A stretch of DNA of 64,000 nucleotides. Origin: Saccharibacillus deserti (GTDB taxonomy: Bacteria; Bacillota; Bacilli; Paenibacillales; Paenibacillaceae). The notes beneath the pieces are model-generated. The model was not told where the DNA came from, ran no database searches, and saw nothing but the letters and a program-made list of their open reading frames with translations. Position numbers and translations under genes: made by a program. The stretch lies in assembly GCF_013618475.1 (NCBI RefSeq), contig NZ_JABJVN010000005.1:189203-253202 (forward strand), read 5' to 3'. This document shows, one piece after another, positions 9,463 through 18,746 of the stretch; position 1 is the first letter of the stretch; each line of letters begins with the position of its first letter.

Positions 9463-10326
9463 ATGCAGGTTCCCAAAAGAATCCGACCCACATTTCGATA
9501 CAGCCGGTATGGAAAAAGAAAAACAGCCGCGGCTCTGATTATTCTGGGTGTTCTCGCGGCAGGCTGTGCAAGCGAGCCTAATGCGCTGCCGGAGAAGGCG
9601 GACGAACCGCAGACGGAGAGCTCCGCGGCAAACGCCGCACCGGCAGAGGTCAAAGTGCCCGACCCCGCAGCTTCGCCTGCCGCTCTGATCGATCCGAGTC
9701 ATTATCGGGGGTCCTCGGTCAAACGCGATCAGATCGATCTGCTCAACCAGCTGCTGGCCGCGCAGAACGCAGGAGATCAAGAAGGGTATGCGGCCATGTT
9801 CGCGGCGGATACGCCCGAAGCAGCCAAACGGATTACGTTCCGGGTCGAACAAATTCAGCTGTATTCCGCCAATACCGAATCGGAGAAGGAGTCGCAGGTG
9901 GAAGGGGCGATTCGGGAAGAGCCGAACGGCGGCGATCATCCGGTCGTCTACAAGCTAAATCGGGAAGCGGGAGAGTGGCGTGTCGGCAGCATCGAGCGTG
10001 CGGCGGGACCTTACGCGGACGAAAAGGCGTATACCGGCGAAGAGTCGGAGATCGTCAAGCTGATCAATGCAAGTACCCGGTACCGGAACGGAGGCGATGC
10101 GCCGGGGTATAAACAGCTGTTCAAACCAGGCGGGCAGATGGGAGATCTCGGAGCGTATCCGGGCAAGATTGAAGAAACGCTGATTTCCAGAATCGAAACT
10201 CCCAATGAGAACGGGGTCGTCATCGTAAACGTCCTGCAGCGGTATGAAGGACAGCGGGACATCAAGAATCCGGCTTTTGCGCTGGGTCAAGAAGATGGGA
10301 AATGGTTCATTTACGATATCGATTGA
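9463..10326 (+). CDS. Lipoprotein with duplicated NTF2-like region
   Basis: A 287-residue lipoprotein with a basic N-terminus (residues 1-20), a hydrophobic segment and a lipobox ending in Cys35 (LAAGC). After an Ala/Pro/Glu-rich linker there are two similar units: residues ~89-180 (IDLLNQLLAAQNAGDQEGY) and ~194-287 (IVKLINASTRYRNGGDAPGY), each a helix with a D-x(2-3)-GY-x(3)-F pattern followed by strands, as in NTF2/SnoaL-like cone folds. The second ends in GKWFIYDID and the first in GEWRVGSIE, which supports an internal duplication. ATG 9463 follows GGAGGG by about 7 nt. Function unknown; it should be anchored on the outer face of the membrane. Confidence 0.75.
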   Translation: MQVPKRIRPTFRYSRYGKRKTAAALIILGVLAAGCASEPNALPEKADEPQTESSAANAAPAEVKVPDPAASPAALIDPSHYRGSSVKRDQIDLLNQLLAAQNAGDQEGYAAMFAADTPEAAKRITFRVEQIQLYSANTESEKESQVEGAIREEPNGGDHPVVYKLNREAGEWRVGSIERAAGPYADEKAYTGEESEIVKLINASTRYRNGGDAPGYKQLFKPGGQMGDLGAYPGKIEETLISRIETPNENGVVIVNVLQRYEGQRDIKNPAFALGQEDGKWFIYDID

Positions 10327-10352
10327 TGGTTTTATCGGGAAGAGAGCATCCT

Positions 10353-10390
10353 TCACCGACGGACGGTTTGCGTCCGTTCGGTGATTTTTT
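10353..10390 (+). terminator. Intrinsic terminator
   Basis: Stem TCACCGACGGACG pairs with CGTCCGTTCGGTGA (one bulged T) around GTTTG, followed by six T. Ends the NTF2-like lipoprotein gene. Confidence 0.85.
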
Positions 10391-10491
10391 GCGCGATCCG
10401 ATGCGGATTCGCGTTTTTTATTGTAGGATAGAGTGTGCGTCCCGCGAACGCGGGTCTGCATCACTGCATCAGAGAATCGGAGGAACATCAC

Positions 10492-11847
10492 GTGGAATCT
10501 GTCAACAAGCCGGAAGGCGACAAGCTTCAGAAAAAACTGCTGCCCCGGCATATCAGCTTTATGGCAATGGGCGGCGTCATCGGAACGGGAATCTTCAAAG
10601 GAAGCGCCGAGACGATTGGCCTGGCGGGACCGGGCGTTGTCCTGACGTATCTGTTCGGCGGCCTGCTGCTGCTGGTCGTCATGGGCGCGATCGCGGAACT
10701 TGCGAGCGTCTACCCGAACCGCAATATGAAAGATTTTGTGCGGCAGGCATTCGGTCCCCGGCCGGCATTTATCGTGGGCTGGCTGTACGCGTTCCTGATG
10801 CTGACCGTCTGCGTGATCGAAGTGACGGCAGCCGGCTCGTTTTTGCAGTATTGGATGCCCGGCGTGCCTCTGTGGGTGCTCAGTCTCGCCAGCGCCGCAG
10901 TGATTCTCGGCATTAACCGGATGAGCGTCGAGACGTTCGGCGAAACGGAATTCTGGTTGGCGGGGATCAAGATCGCCATGATCGTGGTGTTTGTCATCCT
11001 CGGCGCGGGGCTGCTGTTCGGTCTGATTCCGGGGGCAGGCGGCGAAGCTCCGGGACTGACGAATTATACGGCGCACGGAGGGTTTCTGCCGAACGGCTGG
11101 CTGTCGGTGTTCTCCGCCCTTTTGGTTGTCATGTTCTCGTACGGCGGTTCCGAACTGATCGGCCTGACATTGACCGAAGCCAAAGACGCGGAGAAAGTCA
11201 TGCCGCGTGTGGTCAAAAGCTTTATCGTGCGCGTCGTGCTGTTCTATACGCTGCCGATCCTGGTTATCTGCGGATTGATTCCGTGGAACCGGCTGGCCGG
11301 GCAGAATAGTCCGTTCGTACAGGTGCTGGAAGCGACGGGCCTGAGCGGTGCCGCGCACATCATCAACTTTATTCTGGTAACGGCGGTCCTGTCGGCGGCG
11401 AATTCCAGTATCTACGGAGCGACTCGGATGCTGCATTCGATGGCGGCAGCCGGCGAAGCGCCTAAAAGTCTCGGAACGACGACGCCACAAGGCGTTCCGG
11501 TCGGCAGCCTGCGTTTGTGTGCGGCCGTGCTGGTCCTGGGCGCGCTTGCGGCCTTCTTCATGGGCAACAGCCTGTTCTCGTTCCTGCTGGCCGTACCGGG
11601 CTTTGTCGTGCTGGTCGTCTGGGGTTCGATCTGTCTGGCCCAGCTCAAGCTGCGTCCGAGCTATCCCAAAGCGCCGACGTTCCGTATCTGGGGTTACCCG
11701 TATATCACGGGAGCGACGGCGGTCATTCTTGCGGTTATCGCGGCCGGCTTCCTGTTCGACCCGCAGAACCGGCTCAGCATCGGAGTGTGTACCGGCGTGC
11801 TGGTGCTGCTGATCGTCTGGTCGATCTTCAAATTCAAGAAATCATAA
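10492..11847 (+). CDS. Amino-acid permease, APC superfamily
   Basis: A 451-residue integral membrane protein with about 12 hydrophobic segments. The N-terminal motif LPRHISFMAMGGVIGTGIFKG is the substrate-binding TM1 signature of the amino-acid transporter family (AAT-type, as in GabP/LysP/ProY relatives), followed by AGPGVVLTYLFGG in TM2. Such proteins import an amino acid with protons; the substrate cannot be read from sequence. GTG 10492 is used because GGAGG lies 8 nt upstream. It stands alone between two terminators. The preceding leader has a small CCCGCG/CGCGGG hairpin at about 10440-10453. Confidence 0.9.
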   Translation: MESVNKPEGDKLQKKLLPRHISFMAMGGVIGTGIFKGSAETIGLAGPGVVLTYLFGGLLLLVVMGAIAELASVYPNRNMKDFVRQAFGPRPAFIVGWLYAFLMLTVCVIEVTAAGSFLQYWMPGVPLWVLSLASAAVILGINRMSVETFGETEFWLAGIKIAMIVVFVILGAGLLFGLIPGAGGEAPGLTNYTAHGGFLPNGWLSVFSALLVVMFSYGGSELIGLTLTEAKDAEKVMPRVVKSFIVRVVLFYTLPILVICGLIPWNRLAGQNSPFVQVLEATGLSGAAHIINFILVTAVLSAANSSIYGATRMLHSMAAAGEAPKSLGTTTPQGVPVGSLRLCAAVLVLGALAAFFMGNSLFSFLLAVPGFVVLVVWGSICLAQLKLRPSYPKAPTFRIWGYPYITGATAVILAVIAAGFLFDPQNRLSIGVCTGVLVLLIVWSIFKFKKS

Positions 11848-11868
11848 CCCCTTTCCTATACGCACAGG

Positions 11869-11911
11869 GCAAAAAGCCTGCCGGCGATGGAAGTCGCGGC
11901 AGGCTTTTTGC
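11869..11911. terminator. Bidirectional terminator
   Basis: Stem GCAAAAAGCCTGCCG pairs perfectly with CGGCAGGCTTTTTGC across a 13-nt loop; A and T runs on either side let it serve the permease (+) and the converging minus-strand operon that ends at 11924. Confidence 0.88.
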
Positions 11912-11923
11912 GTGCATAAATCT

Positions 11924-12805
11924 TTACAGATATTCGCCGAAACAGACTCTCGCCCGGTCCCAATCCACGCCGAGATGTCCGCGCCAACCGGCCCAAGGCA
12001 TCTCCAGATCGGAGCGGCCCTGCGTCGTGTCCAGTTCTCTGCCGGCTTCGACCATATCTTCGTAGTCGATCCAGCGCTCAGGCTCGATCCGCAGCCCCAC
12101 ATTCGGGACCACGCCGAGTTCCGACAGGACATCGAGCAGGCTGCGCCGCGTACCGCCGTTGCCGCGCAGTACCTTTTCGGCGCTGAGCCGTTTCTCCAGC
12201 TTGCCCGGCGTTTCGTCCGGCTCGGCGCGCGACAGCGCTTCGAGCAGACGCTTGAGCGCGCCCGCATCTTCCGCGGTCGGATCGACCTGCGGCAGTTCGA
12301 CGCGCTCGCTCAAGTCGGCATAGACGCCTTCGGGCGTATGCCAGCGGTAGCCGAGCCAGAGAGATTCGCGGATCCGCGACAGCGCGATGGACCGGTTAAG
12401 CGAATGTTCGGCATGGCCGCATACGCCGCAGGAGAGAATCCTGCGCGCCGGTCGGTAGTCATGCGGCGGAATCAGCCGGGCGAAACGCAGAGCGACCGGT
12501 CCGTTCGCTCCGCGCCGATAGCTGCCGCCGACGGCGGCGACAAATTCGCCGGTCAGACGCGCGTCCGACAACCGTTCGTCCTGGCCCAACTCGGTGATTC
12601 GCGCGATCATCTCGTTGTGTTCCAACGCGATCATTTCGTTGGCTATCCAGCCGATCTCCTGCATGAACGCTTTTTCCTCGGCGGATAACACGGACTCGTC
12701 AAAAAGGGTCGTGCCGAGCTTGGGATCGTACGTGCCGTTATTGTAGGCATAGAGTTTTTTGTAGAGAGCTGTGCGTTTCTTGTAACCGGGGTCGATAGGG
12801 GTCAT
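11924..12805 (-). CDS. Protein of unknown function coupled to endonuclease V
   Basis: A 293-residue, mostly helical, soluble protein that I do not recognise. Visible features are YKKRTALYKKLYAYNNGTYD at the N-terminus, EEKAFMQEIGWIANEMIALEHN, a CGVCGH motif near residue 130 that could bind metal, and a C-terminal half with a helix-rich region and WIDYEDMVEAGREL. The ATG at 12805 overlaps the stop of the endonuclease V gene (ATGA) and has AAGGAG 7 nt upstream, so the two are translationally coupled. The pairing suggests, but does not prove, a link to nucleic-acid maintenance. A longer upstream open frame exists but is just the antisense of the nfi gene's shifted frame. Confidence 0.75.
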   Translation of the reverse strand: MTPIDPGYKKRTALYKKLYAYNNGTYDPKLGTTLFDESVLSAEEKAFMQEIGWIANEMIALEHNEMIARITELGQDERLSDARLTGEFVAAVGGSYRRGANGPVALRFARLIPPHDYRPARRILSCGVCGHAEHSLNRSIALSRIRESLWLGYRWHTPEGVYADLSERVELPQVDPTAEDAGALKRLLEALSRAEPDETPGKLEKRLSAEKVLRGNGGTRRSLLDVLSELGVVPNVGLRIEPERWIDYEDMVEAGRELDTTQGRSDLEMPWAGWRGHLGVDWDRARVCFGEYL

Positions 12806-13530
12806 TTCGTCGCTCCTTTGGCCGGCAAGGTTGGATGGGGCGGGGGGGCTGCCGGATCGGCTGCCAACTCTCTGCGTACAAGCTGATCCGCCTGCCGGGT
12901 CGTCTCCGGCAGACGGTAGCGCGGGGCAAGCTTCAAGATCCATTGGCAGGCCGTCTCCGGCGAAATCAGATGGCCGGGCGAGACGAATACCGGTTTGACG
13001 CCGGTCTGCGTACGCAGAGCATAACCGACCAACTCGCCGCCGTCCAGCAGCGGCGAAGCGGAAGCGCGCCCGGCCGGCGGCTCGTCGTATTCGCCGACCA
13101 GCCGGGTCTTGCCGCAGCCGATCGACGGCGTGCCGAGCAGCAGGCCCAGATGGCTGGCCAGCCCGAACCGCCGGGGGTGCGCGATGCCCTGGCCGTCGCA
13201 GACGATCAGATCGGGCCGCCGTGTCAGGCGTCCGAATGCTTCCAATACGGGCGGCAGTTCCCGGAAAGAGAACAATCCCGGAATATAGGGAAAGGACGGC
13301 TTACCCCAAGCGGCAGCCGTCTCGACGATTTCGAGCGTATCGGCATCCAGCAAGGCGACCGCCGCGACAAGCCGGTCATCGTCTTTGGCATAAGCGACAT
13401 CGACGCCTGCGATAAGCCGCACCTCGAAGGGGTCGGGATCGCGCAGCGAGATTTGGGCGGCCAGTTCAAGCTGCAGCGAGGCAGCTTCCTGTTCGTCAGG
13501 GTTCCAAGAGTGATTGATGGCAGTTTGCAT
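12802..13530 (-). CDS. nfi: Endonuclease V (deoxyinosine 3' endonuclease)
   Basis: A 242-residue endonuclease V, which nicks DNA one phosphodiester 3' to deoxyinosine from adenine deamination (or cuts inosine RNA in some lineages). All signature stretches are present: GVDVAY with Asp44, YIPGLFSFRELP with Glu91, DGQGIAHPRRFG with Asp112, and IGCGKTRLVG. These three acids correspond to the known metal-binding site. The start ATG at 13530 has GGAGG 6 nt upstream. The C-terminus carries a short Pro-rich tail beyond the catalytic core. It is the first gene of a two-gene operon with the unknown gene downstream (4-bp overlap). Confidence 0.95.
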   Translation of the reverse strand: MQTAINHSWNPDEQEAASLQLELAAQISLRDPDPFEVRLIAGVDVAYAKDDDRLVAAVALLDADTLEIVETAAAWGKPSFPYIPGLFSFRELPPVLEAFGRLTRRPDLIVCDGQGIAHPRRFGLASHLGLLLGTPSIGCGKTRLVGEYDEPPAGRASASPLLDGGELVGYALRTQTGVKPVFVSPGHLISPETACQWILKLAPRYRLPETTRQADQLVRRELAADPAAPPPHPTLPAKGATK

Positions 13531-13593
13531 GAGATACCTCCGTTAAGTGAGCTGTGGCGAATCGAATACGCGATTTTTGAAGACGTTCGTCAA

Positions 13594-13621
13594 ACAGACA
13601 CCGCGCAAAAGCGGTGTCTGT
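13594..13621. terminator. Hairpin between MFS gene and nfi operon
   Basis: Stem ACAGACACCGC pairs perfectly with GCGGTGTCTGT around GCAAAA. It follows the stop of the minus-strand MFS gene; the U tract on that strand is short (TTTG), so efficiency is uncertain. Confidence 0.65.
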
Positions 13622-13634
13622 TTGTTTTCTTGGA

Positions 13635-14870
13635 TCAAACCGCTTGTCCTTTTCCCGTTCTTCCCAGATAAATCATCAGGAACACGAACGCCGCCGCAAA
13701 CGATGCCGTAATGATCCAGATCGGAATGCGGGGGTCAAGCGTGTAGGCCCAGCCGCCGACGATGCCGGCCGGCGAGGTCAGGAGCAGAATAACGACCGAC
13801 AGCATGGAGAAGACTTTGGCGCGCTTCTCGTCGTCGATCGCATTCTGGACGGCCGCTTCGAGATACGGCGAGCTGATCATCAAGCCGACGGCGGCAAGTA
13901 CGGTGCTGAGGCCGATCCAGAGCAGGCTTGAGGTCGGCCATAGCACCAGCATCACGTTCGACAGGACGGACAGCGCGAAACCGGCCATCATCGAGAGGGT
14001 TTCTTTTTCCGCCCGGATCTTCGGCATGATAAACCAGAGCGCAAGCAGCATGATGATCGAAGACACGGCCGGCACCAGCGAGATCAACCCGCTGTCCACA
14101 TGCAGATAGTCGGCCAGATACAGCGACAAATAGGTGGTCTTGAGCGTCATCTGGAAGTTGAACAGGATGTAGACGACGAAGATCAGCATCAGGCTGCGGC
14201 TGGCGAACAGATCGCGGATCGCGCCGCTGTAGTCGATCAGACTGGCTTTGAGTCCGAGTTCTTTCGTTTCTTTCATCTTGCGATAGCCCATCTCCGTTTC
14301 TTTCGTCGTCAGATGGCGTCCGATAAACTGGAACGTCATCAGCACGGAACACATCACGTACATGATCCGCGTACCGTCGACCAGTCCGTAATGCTTGACC
14401 AGCAGACCGCCGAGCGGAGCGAACAGGCCGCCTACGACCCCGATGATCTGCAGCAGCGTGAACACGTAAGTGCGGTCTTTGGGCGGCGTATCTTCCACGA
14501 TCAGACAGTAGAAAGCGACATGCGGCACCCGCTGCAGGCCGTTGATGAAGGTCGCGATCACGAAGAACCAGACATTCTGCGAAAAAGCGAAGATCAGCAT
14601 CGCCACGCTCCAACTGAGCACGTCGAAGATCAGAATCGCGCGTTTGCGGCCCAGTCTGTCGGTCAGATACCCGCTCATAAACGCCGCCATCACCTGGACG
14701 AGCAGTCCGAGCGTCGTAATCCAGCCGATGTTCGTCTCGGTCACGCCCAGCTCGTACATGTAGAGCGTCGCATAGGTGGCTACCATACTGTACGGAATCA
14801 GGAAAAAAGGCTCGAAAGCCAGGCAGCCCCGGCTGTTGCCGCGGAGCTTCGGGAAAAACGTTCTTGCCAT
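13635..14870 (-). CDS. Major facilitator superfamily transporter
   Basis: A 411-residue membrane protein with 12 predicted transmembrane segments. The loop between TM2 and TM3 contains SGYLTDRLGRKRAIL, the MFS motif A. The start is ATG 14870 with GGAGG 9 nt upstream; the open frame continues upstream across the divergent GrpB gene only by chance. A central hydrophilic loop (RHLTTKETEMGYRKMKET, residues ~190-215) separates the two six-helix halves. Substrate and direction of transport are not evident; many relatives are annotated as drug or sugar efflux carriers. Divergent from the GrpB gene across a 126-bp spacer. Confidence 0.85.
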   Translation of the reverse strand: MARTFFPKLRGNSRGCLAFEPFFLIPYSMVATYATLYMYELGVTETNIGWITTLGLLVQVMAAFMSGYLTDRLGRKRAILIFDVLSWSVAMLIFAFSQNVWFFVIATFINGLQRVPHVAFYCLIVEDTPPKDRTYVFTLLQIIGVVGGLFAPLGGLLVKHYGLVDGTRIMYVMCSVLMTFQFIGRHLTTKETEMGYRKMKETKELGLKASLIDYSGAIRDLFASRSLMLIFVVYILFNFQMTLKTTYLSLYLADYLHVDSGLISLVPAVSSIIMLLALWFIMPKIRAEKETLSMMAGFALSVLSNVMLVLWPTSSLLWIGLSTVLAAVGLMISSPYLEAAVQNAIDDEKRAKVFSMLSVVILLLTSPAGIVGGWAYTLDPRIPIWIITASFAAAFVFLMIYLGRTGKGQAV

Positions 14871-14996
14871 GCGATACTTCCTCCGGTGTCGTAAAATGAA
14901 AAAGATTAAAGCGTTTTCGATCCTGCTAAAATATAGGTTACTATAGAGGAAAAGAAAAAAATAGCCGAAGACAAAAAAAGTTGGGGAGGAACCGAC

Positions 14997-15515
14997 ATGG
15001 CTGAACGTACACCCCTCATTGAAGTCGCCTCGTACGATCCGGCCTGGCCGCAGGAGTTCGCCAGAATTGCCGCGGCGGTGAAGGAATGGATGGGCGATCT
15101 GCTGATCGGCATCGAGCATGTGGGCAGCACTTCGGTCGAAGGATTGGCGGCCAAACCGATCATCGACCTGGATGCCGTTCTCACAAGTGCCGACAGACTG
15201 CCGGAAGCGATCGAACGTCTGGCTGCCCAGGGGTTTGAACATCAAGGGGATCTGGGCATCGCAGGGCGGGAAGCTTTTCGTCCGACGCGGGATTTCGGCT
15301 TCATGAACTATCATCTGTATGTCTGTCCGCCGGAGGGCCGGGGATACCTGGAACATATCGCGCTGCGCGATTACCTGCGGGAACATGACGAGGCGCGGGA
15401 CGAATACGCCCGGATCAAGCGGGAACTGGCCCAGGCGCACCGAACGGATATCGACGCTTATGTGGAAGGGAAGTCGGCGTTCGTGCAGGAAATTCTGCGC
15501 CGCACCGGCATCTAA
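14997..15515 (+). CDS. GrpB family (UPF0157) protein
   Basis: A 172-residue protein of the GrpB/UPF0157 family, a nucleotidyltransferase-like fold. Characteristic stretches: VASYDPAWPQEF, IEHVGSTSVEGLAAKPIID (residues ~41-59, the GS...D nucleotidyltransferase-like signature) and MNYHLYVCPP. The family has no settled biochemical role, although some members are fused to or near dephospho-CoA kinase. ATG 14997 follows GGGGAGG by 7 nt. Monocistronic, ended by a strong bidirectional terminator. Confidence 0.9.
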   Translation: MAERTPLIEVASYDPAWPQEFARIAAAVKEWMGDLLIGIEHVGSTSVEGLAAKPIIDLDAVLTSADRLPEAIERLAAQGFEHQGDLGIAGREAFRPTRDFGFMNYHLYVCPPEGRGYLEHIALRDYLREHDEARDEYARIKRELAQAHRTDIDAYVEGKSAFVQEILRRTGI

Positions 15516-15531
15516 ACCGCAGCCGGAAAAA

Positions 15532-15579
15532 AGAGCAGGGAAGCCGCCGGTGAAATGGCGGTTCTCCTGCTCTTTTTTT
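15532..15579. terminator. Bidirectional terminator
   Basis: GAGCAGG/CCTGCTC outer stem and CCGCC/GGCGG inner stem, flanked by an A run upstream and seven T downstream. It serves the GrpB gene and the converging M20 gene. Confidence 0.85.
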
Positions 15580-15644
15580 GATGTGCCTATTTGTTTGGCG
15601 CTCTTCGCGCAGGAATCAATGAAGGCACGGGCCCCGGAAAAAGG

Positions 15645-16838
15645 TTACGCCCTGCCCAGCAGCTTGTCCGCCGCTATGGCGAGAAACGCTTGGCCCGCGA
15701 TCAGCAGAGCGCGTTCATCGATATCGAAGCGCGGATGATGGTGCGGGAACGCGGTGTCTTCGCTGTCGTTCTGCGAACCGACGTTGAAGAAATGGCCCGG
15801 ACGATGCTGCAGATAATAAGCGAAGTCTTCCGCACCCATCGAAGCGTCGAGGCCGTACAGCGCTTCTTCGCCGAATGTCCGCACGAAGATATCGCGTACC
15901 TGCTCCGCCTGCTCCGGCGGATTGACGAGCGCCGGATAGCCGTTGACGTAATCCAGCTCGTAAGTGGCATGCTCGGCCAGCGTGATGCCGTGCACCATAT
16001 CGCGGATATCGCGTTCGAGCTGCCTGCGCACTTCGGGATCGAAGCTGCGTACGGTGCCTTCGATCTTGGCTTTGTCGGCGATCACGTTGAATGCCGAACC
16101 GGCCCGGAACACCCCTACGGTGACGACCGCGGGATGCAGCGGATTGATATGACGGGCGACGATATGCTGAAGCGAGGCGACGAGCTGGCTGCCGACGACG
16201 ATCGCATCGACGGTCTGGTGCGGCTTGGCACCGTGACCGCCTTTGCCCTGCACCGTGATGTCGAACGAATCGACTGCCGCCATCGACGGCCCCGAAGAAA
16301 CGGACAGTTTGCCGAGCGGCATATAGCTTGCCAGATGCGCTCCGTAGACTTCATCGATGCCTTCAAGCGCTCCGTCTTCGATCATGGCGATCGCGCCTCC
16401 CGGCAGTTTTTCTTCGGCATGCTGGAAAATAAAGCGCAGGCTTCCCCGCAGTTCCTGCTGGCGTCCTGCCAGGACCTTGGCGACTCCGAGCAGTGTCGAA
16501 GTGTGTCCGTCGTGTCCGCAGGCATGCATCACGCCGGGGTTATTCGATTTGTAGGGAACGTCGTTTTCTTCTTCGATCGGAAGGGCGTCGAAGTCCGCGC
16601 GGAAAGCGATCGCAGGCCCTGGATTTGCTCCTGCAAGATCCGCCAGGATGCCGTTGCCGCCTACGCCGGTACGCACCCGGTAGCCGAAACTTTCAAGCGT
16701 ATCCGCGATAAATTCGGCCGTTTGCGTTTCCTGGAAAGAAAGCTCCGGGTGGGCATGCATATGACGGCGCCACTGCACGATCTGTTCGTATTCGCTCTCA
16801 AGCTGCCGGATCCACGTTTCTTGGGTTTGTAAAGTCAT
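15645..16838 (-). CDS. M20 family metallopeptidase / N-acyl-amino-acid amidohydrolase
   Basis: A 397-residue cytoplasmic enzyme of the M20D (HipO/AmaA-like) subfamily. Catalytic core motifs: RRHMHAHPELSFQE at the N-terminus, FRADFDALPI, HACGHDGHTS (metal-binding Cys/His), FQHAEEKLPGGA with the general base Glu, and GAEDFAYY near the end; the dimerisation domain lies in the middle (GKGGHGAKPHQTVD). Such enzymes hydrolyse N-acyl or N-carbamoyl amino acids or amidated auxin-like conjugates. ATG 16838 is chosen because GGGAGG lies about 10 nt upstream; the frame extends further without a ribosome site. Single-gene unit. Confidence 0.92.
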   Translation of the reverse strand: MTLQTQETWIRQLESEYEQIVQWRRHMHAHPELSFQETQTAEFIADTLESFGYRVRTGVGGNGILADLAGANPGPAIAFRADFDALPIEEENDVPYKSNNPGVMHACGHDGHTSTLLGVAKVLAGRQQELRGSLRFIFQHAEEKLPGGAIAMIEDGALEGIDEVYGAHLASYMPLGKLSVSSGPSMAAVDSFDITVQGKGGHGAKPHQTVDAIVVGSQLVASLQHIVARHINPLHPAVVTVGVFRAGSAFNVIADKAKIEGTVRSFDPEVRRQLERDIRDMVHGITLAEHATYELDYVNGYPALVNPPEQAEQVRDIFVRTFGEEALYGLDASMGAEDFAYYLQHRPGHFFNVGSQNDSEDTAFPHHHPRFDIDERALLIAGQAFLAIAADKLLGRA

Positions 16839-16959
16839 GGCTTGGGTTCCTCCCGTATCCTGTCGAATGATAAAACATACTATACCGCCCTGATATGTAT
16901 ACCAAACTATCACTTTCCAAAAAAAGCGTCAAATCGACGACTTTTTTCGACAAAAAGTA

Positions 16960-16986
16960 TCAAAAAACGCACTCTGCTGCCGATAA
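16960..16986 (+). promoter_or_regulatory. Sigma-D (flagellar) type promoter
   Basis: TCAA at 16960-16963, 15-nt spacer, then GCCGATAA at 16979-16986. This matches the Bacillus sigma-D consensus (TAAA, 14-16 nt, GCCGATAT) closely and lies 74 bp before the chemoreceptor start at 17061. Confidence 0.8.
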
Positions 16987-17060
16987 TAAAACGGTAGATA
17001 GAGAAGGACGTGCCATTTTTAAAACGAATATCCAAAATCAACCGGGAAGTAGGATGCGAT

Positions 17061-18746
17061 ATGAAAGTCAGAACGAAATTATTTTCCATTATCCTGCTGC
17101 TGGTCGCGGTGTTGGTCGGAAGCGGTATATTGTCTCTGGTCTCGATCGAAAAAGGGATGACGAACAGCGGTTTTCTCGAAGAGAAATTGGAAATGCAAAA
17201 ATTTCTGAAGCAGCTTCAATACCGGATGACGGGATTCGCCAACGACGAACGCGGCTACCTGCTGACAGGCGATACGGAATTTGCCGAAGGCATCCAGAAA
17301 AAGACGGCCGAATTGGAAAAACTGTTGGCGGACGAATCGAAAAAATTGGACGGGCAGGACCTTGAGTCGCTGCAAAACATCGGCAGTGAGCTGAACGAGC
17401 TGATCGTACTCAACCGGCAGGTCGTCCAGTTTGTCGAACAGGGGCAGACCGGGCAGGCCCGGCAGCTGCATTTCGGCGAAGAGCGCACCCTGCGCAAAGA
17501 GCAGGTCGATCCCGCCGTCAATACCTTCGTCGAACGTCTGGATGCCGAAGTTGCGGCGCTCGAAGACAAGAACCGCCGCGAAGCGGATATCAGTCAAAAT
17601 ATTCTGTTCTACAGCGTTATCGCTTCGGCGATTATCGGTCTTGCGCTCGGTTTCTGGCTGCTGCGTTCCATCATGAAACCTCTCACGCTGCTTAACCGTC
17701 AGATGAGCGGAATCGCCGAGGGGGACGCCGATCTGACCCGTACGATCGAACTTCGGCAAAAAGACGAGTTCGGCGAACTGGCCGGCAGCTTTAACCGCTT
17801 TGTCGGTTCGCTGCGCGATATGATGCAGCGGGTCGGGGATGCGTCCGAACAGCTGGGCGCGGCTTCCGAGCAGTTCTCGGCCAGCGCGGAACAGTCCAAA
17901 TCCACCTCGCACCAGGTTGCGGCGGCCATGCAGCAGATTGCCGAGCGTTCGGGCGAACAGGCACAGATCACCGGCCGCAGTACGGCATCGGCGCACGATG
18001 CGCTGGCGCAAATTACGGAAATTGCGTCTTCTACCGCCGCGGTGGCTTCTTTCTCGCAGGAAATGAGCCGCCAAGCGGATGAAGGCGAACGTGCCGTGAT
18101 CCGGATCGCCGACCAAATGTCGGAGATCGATTCCGCTGTCGGCGACGCGGACGAACGGATCCGGCAGTTGGCCGTTCATGCGTCGCAGATCGATTCGATC
18201 GCTTCGATGATCGACGAGATCTCGGCGCAGACCCATCTGCTGTCCCTCAATGCTTCGATCGAAGCGGCACGGGCGGGCGAATCGGGACGGGGATTTGCCG
18301 TCGTCGCCGGAGAAGTCAAGAAACTGGCCGATCAATCCGGAGGGTCGACCCGCGAAATTCGCGAGCTGATCGTCAGTATTCAGCGGGAAACGCACGCGGC
18401 GATGGATATGATGCACGAAGTGAAACGCAAAGTGCACGAAGGGGCGGACGCTACGCGGCACGGCGCCAGCCAGTTCGTCGGCATTCTCGAGTCGATCGGA
18501 GAAGTCTCGGGCCGAACCGGCGCGATGGCGGCGTCGACCGAGCGGATCCACGCGGGCTTCGCGGAAGTCTCGCAGTCGATGGAGCGGGTCAGCGAAGGCA
18601 CCAGCGAAATTTCCGGAGGCACGCAGGAGATCGCGGCGGCCACCGAAGAGCAGCTTGCGGCGAGCGAAGAAATGCTGCACGGCGCCTCTTCGCTGAATCG
18701 TCTGGCGGAAGAACTGCAGACGCTGGTCTCGCGGTTCAAGGTATAA
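17061..18746 (+). CDS. Methyl-accepting chemotaxis protein with CHASE3-like sensor
   Basis: A 561-residue chemoreceptor. TM1 spans residues ~7-29; the extracytoplasmic part (to ~180) contains [15 protein letters not shown] and long helices typical of CHASE3/four-helix-bundle sensors; TM2 is ~181-201, then HAMP and the cytoplasmic methylated coiled coil. The hairpin tip starts at Gln390 ([20 protein letters not shown]); the usual Asn of QTNLL is His392 here. It signals through CheW/CheA to flagella. ATG 17061 is chosen over GTG 17010 since the protein then begins [14 protein letters not shown] and an AGGA site is in range. A sigma-D promoter lies upstream, which supports flagellar-regulon control. 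Confidence 0.93.
   Translation: MKVRTKLFSIILLLVAVLVGSGILSLVSIEKGMTNSGFLEEKLEMQKFLKQLQYRMTGFANDERGYLLTGDTEFAEGIQKKTAELEKLLADESKKLDGQDLESLQNIGSELNELIVLNRQVVQFVEQGQTGQARQLHFGEERTLRKEQVDPAVNTFVERLDAEVAALEDKNRREADISQNILFYSVIASAIIGLALGFWLLRSIMKPLTLLNRQMSGIAEGDADLTRTIELRQKDEFGELAGSFNRFVGSLRDMMQRVGDASEQLGAASEQFSASAEQSKSTSHQVAAAMQQIAERSGEQAQITGRSTASAHDALAQITEIASSTAAVASFSQEMSRQADEGERAVIRIADQMSEIDSAVGDADERIRQLAVHASQIDSIASMIDEISAQTHLLSLNASIEAARAGESGRGFAVVAGEVKKLADQSGGSTREIRELIVSIQRETHAAMDMMHEVKRKVHEGADATRHGASQFVGILESIGEVSGRTGAMAASTERIHAGFAEVSQSMERVSEGTSEISGGTQEIAAATEEQLAASEEMLHGASSLNRLAEELQTLVSRFKV

Noticed and set aside
13635-15440. 601-residue version of the MFS protein starting at 15440
   Set aside because: The extra N-terminus is antisense to the GrpB gene; ATG 14870 has a proper ribosome site and gives a normal 411-residue carrier.
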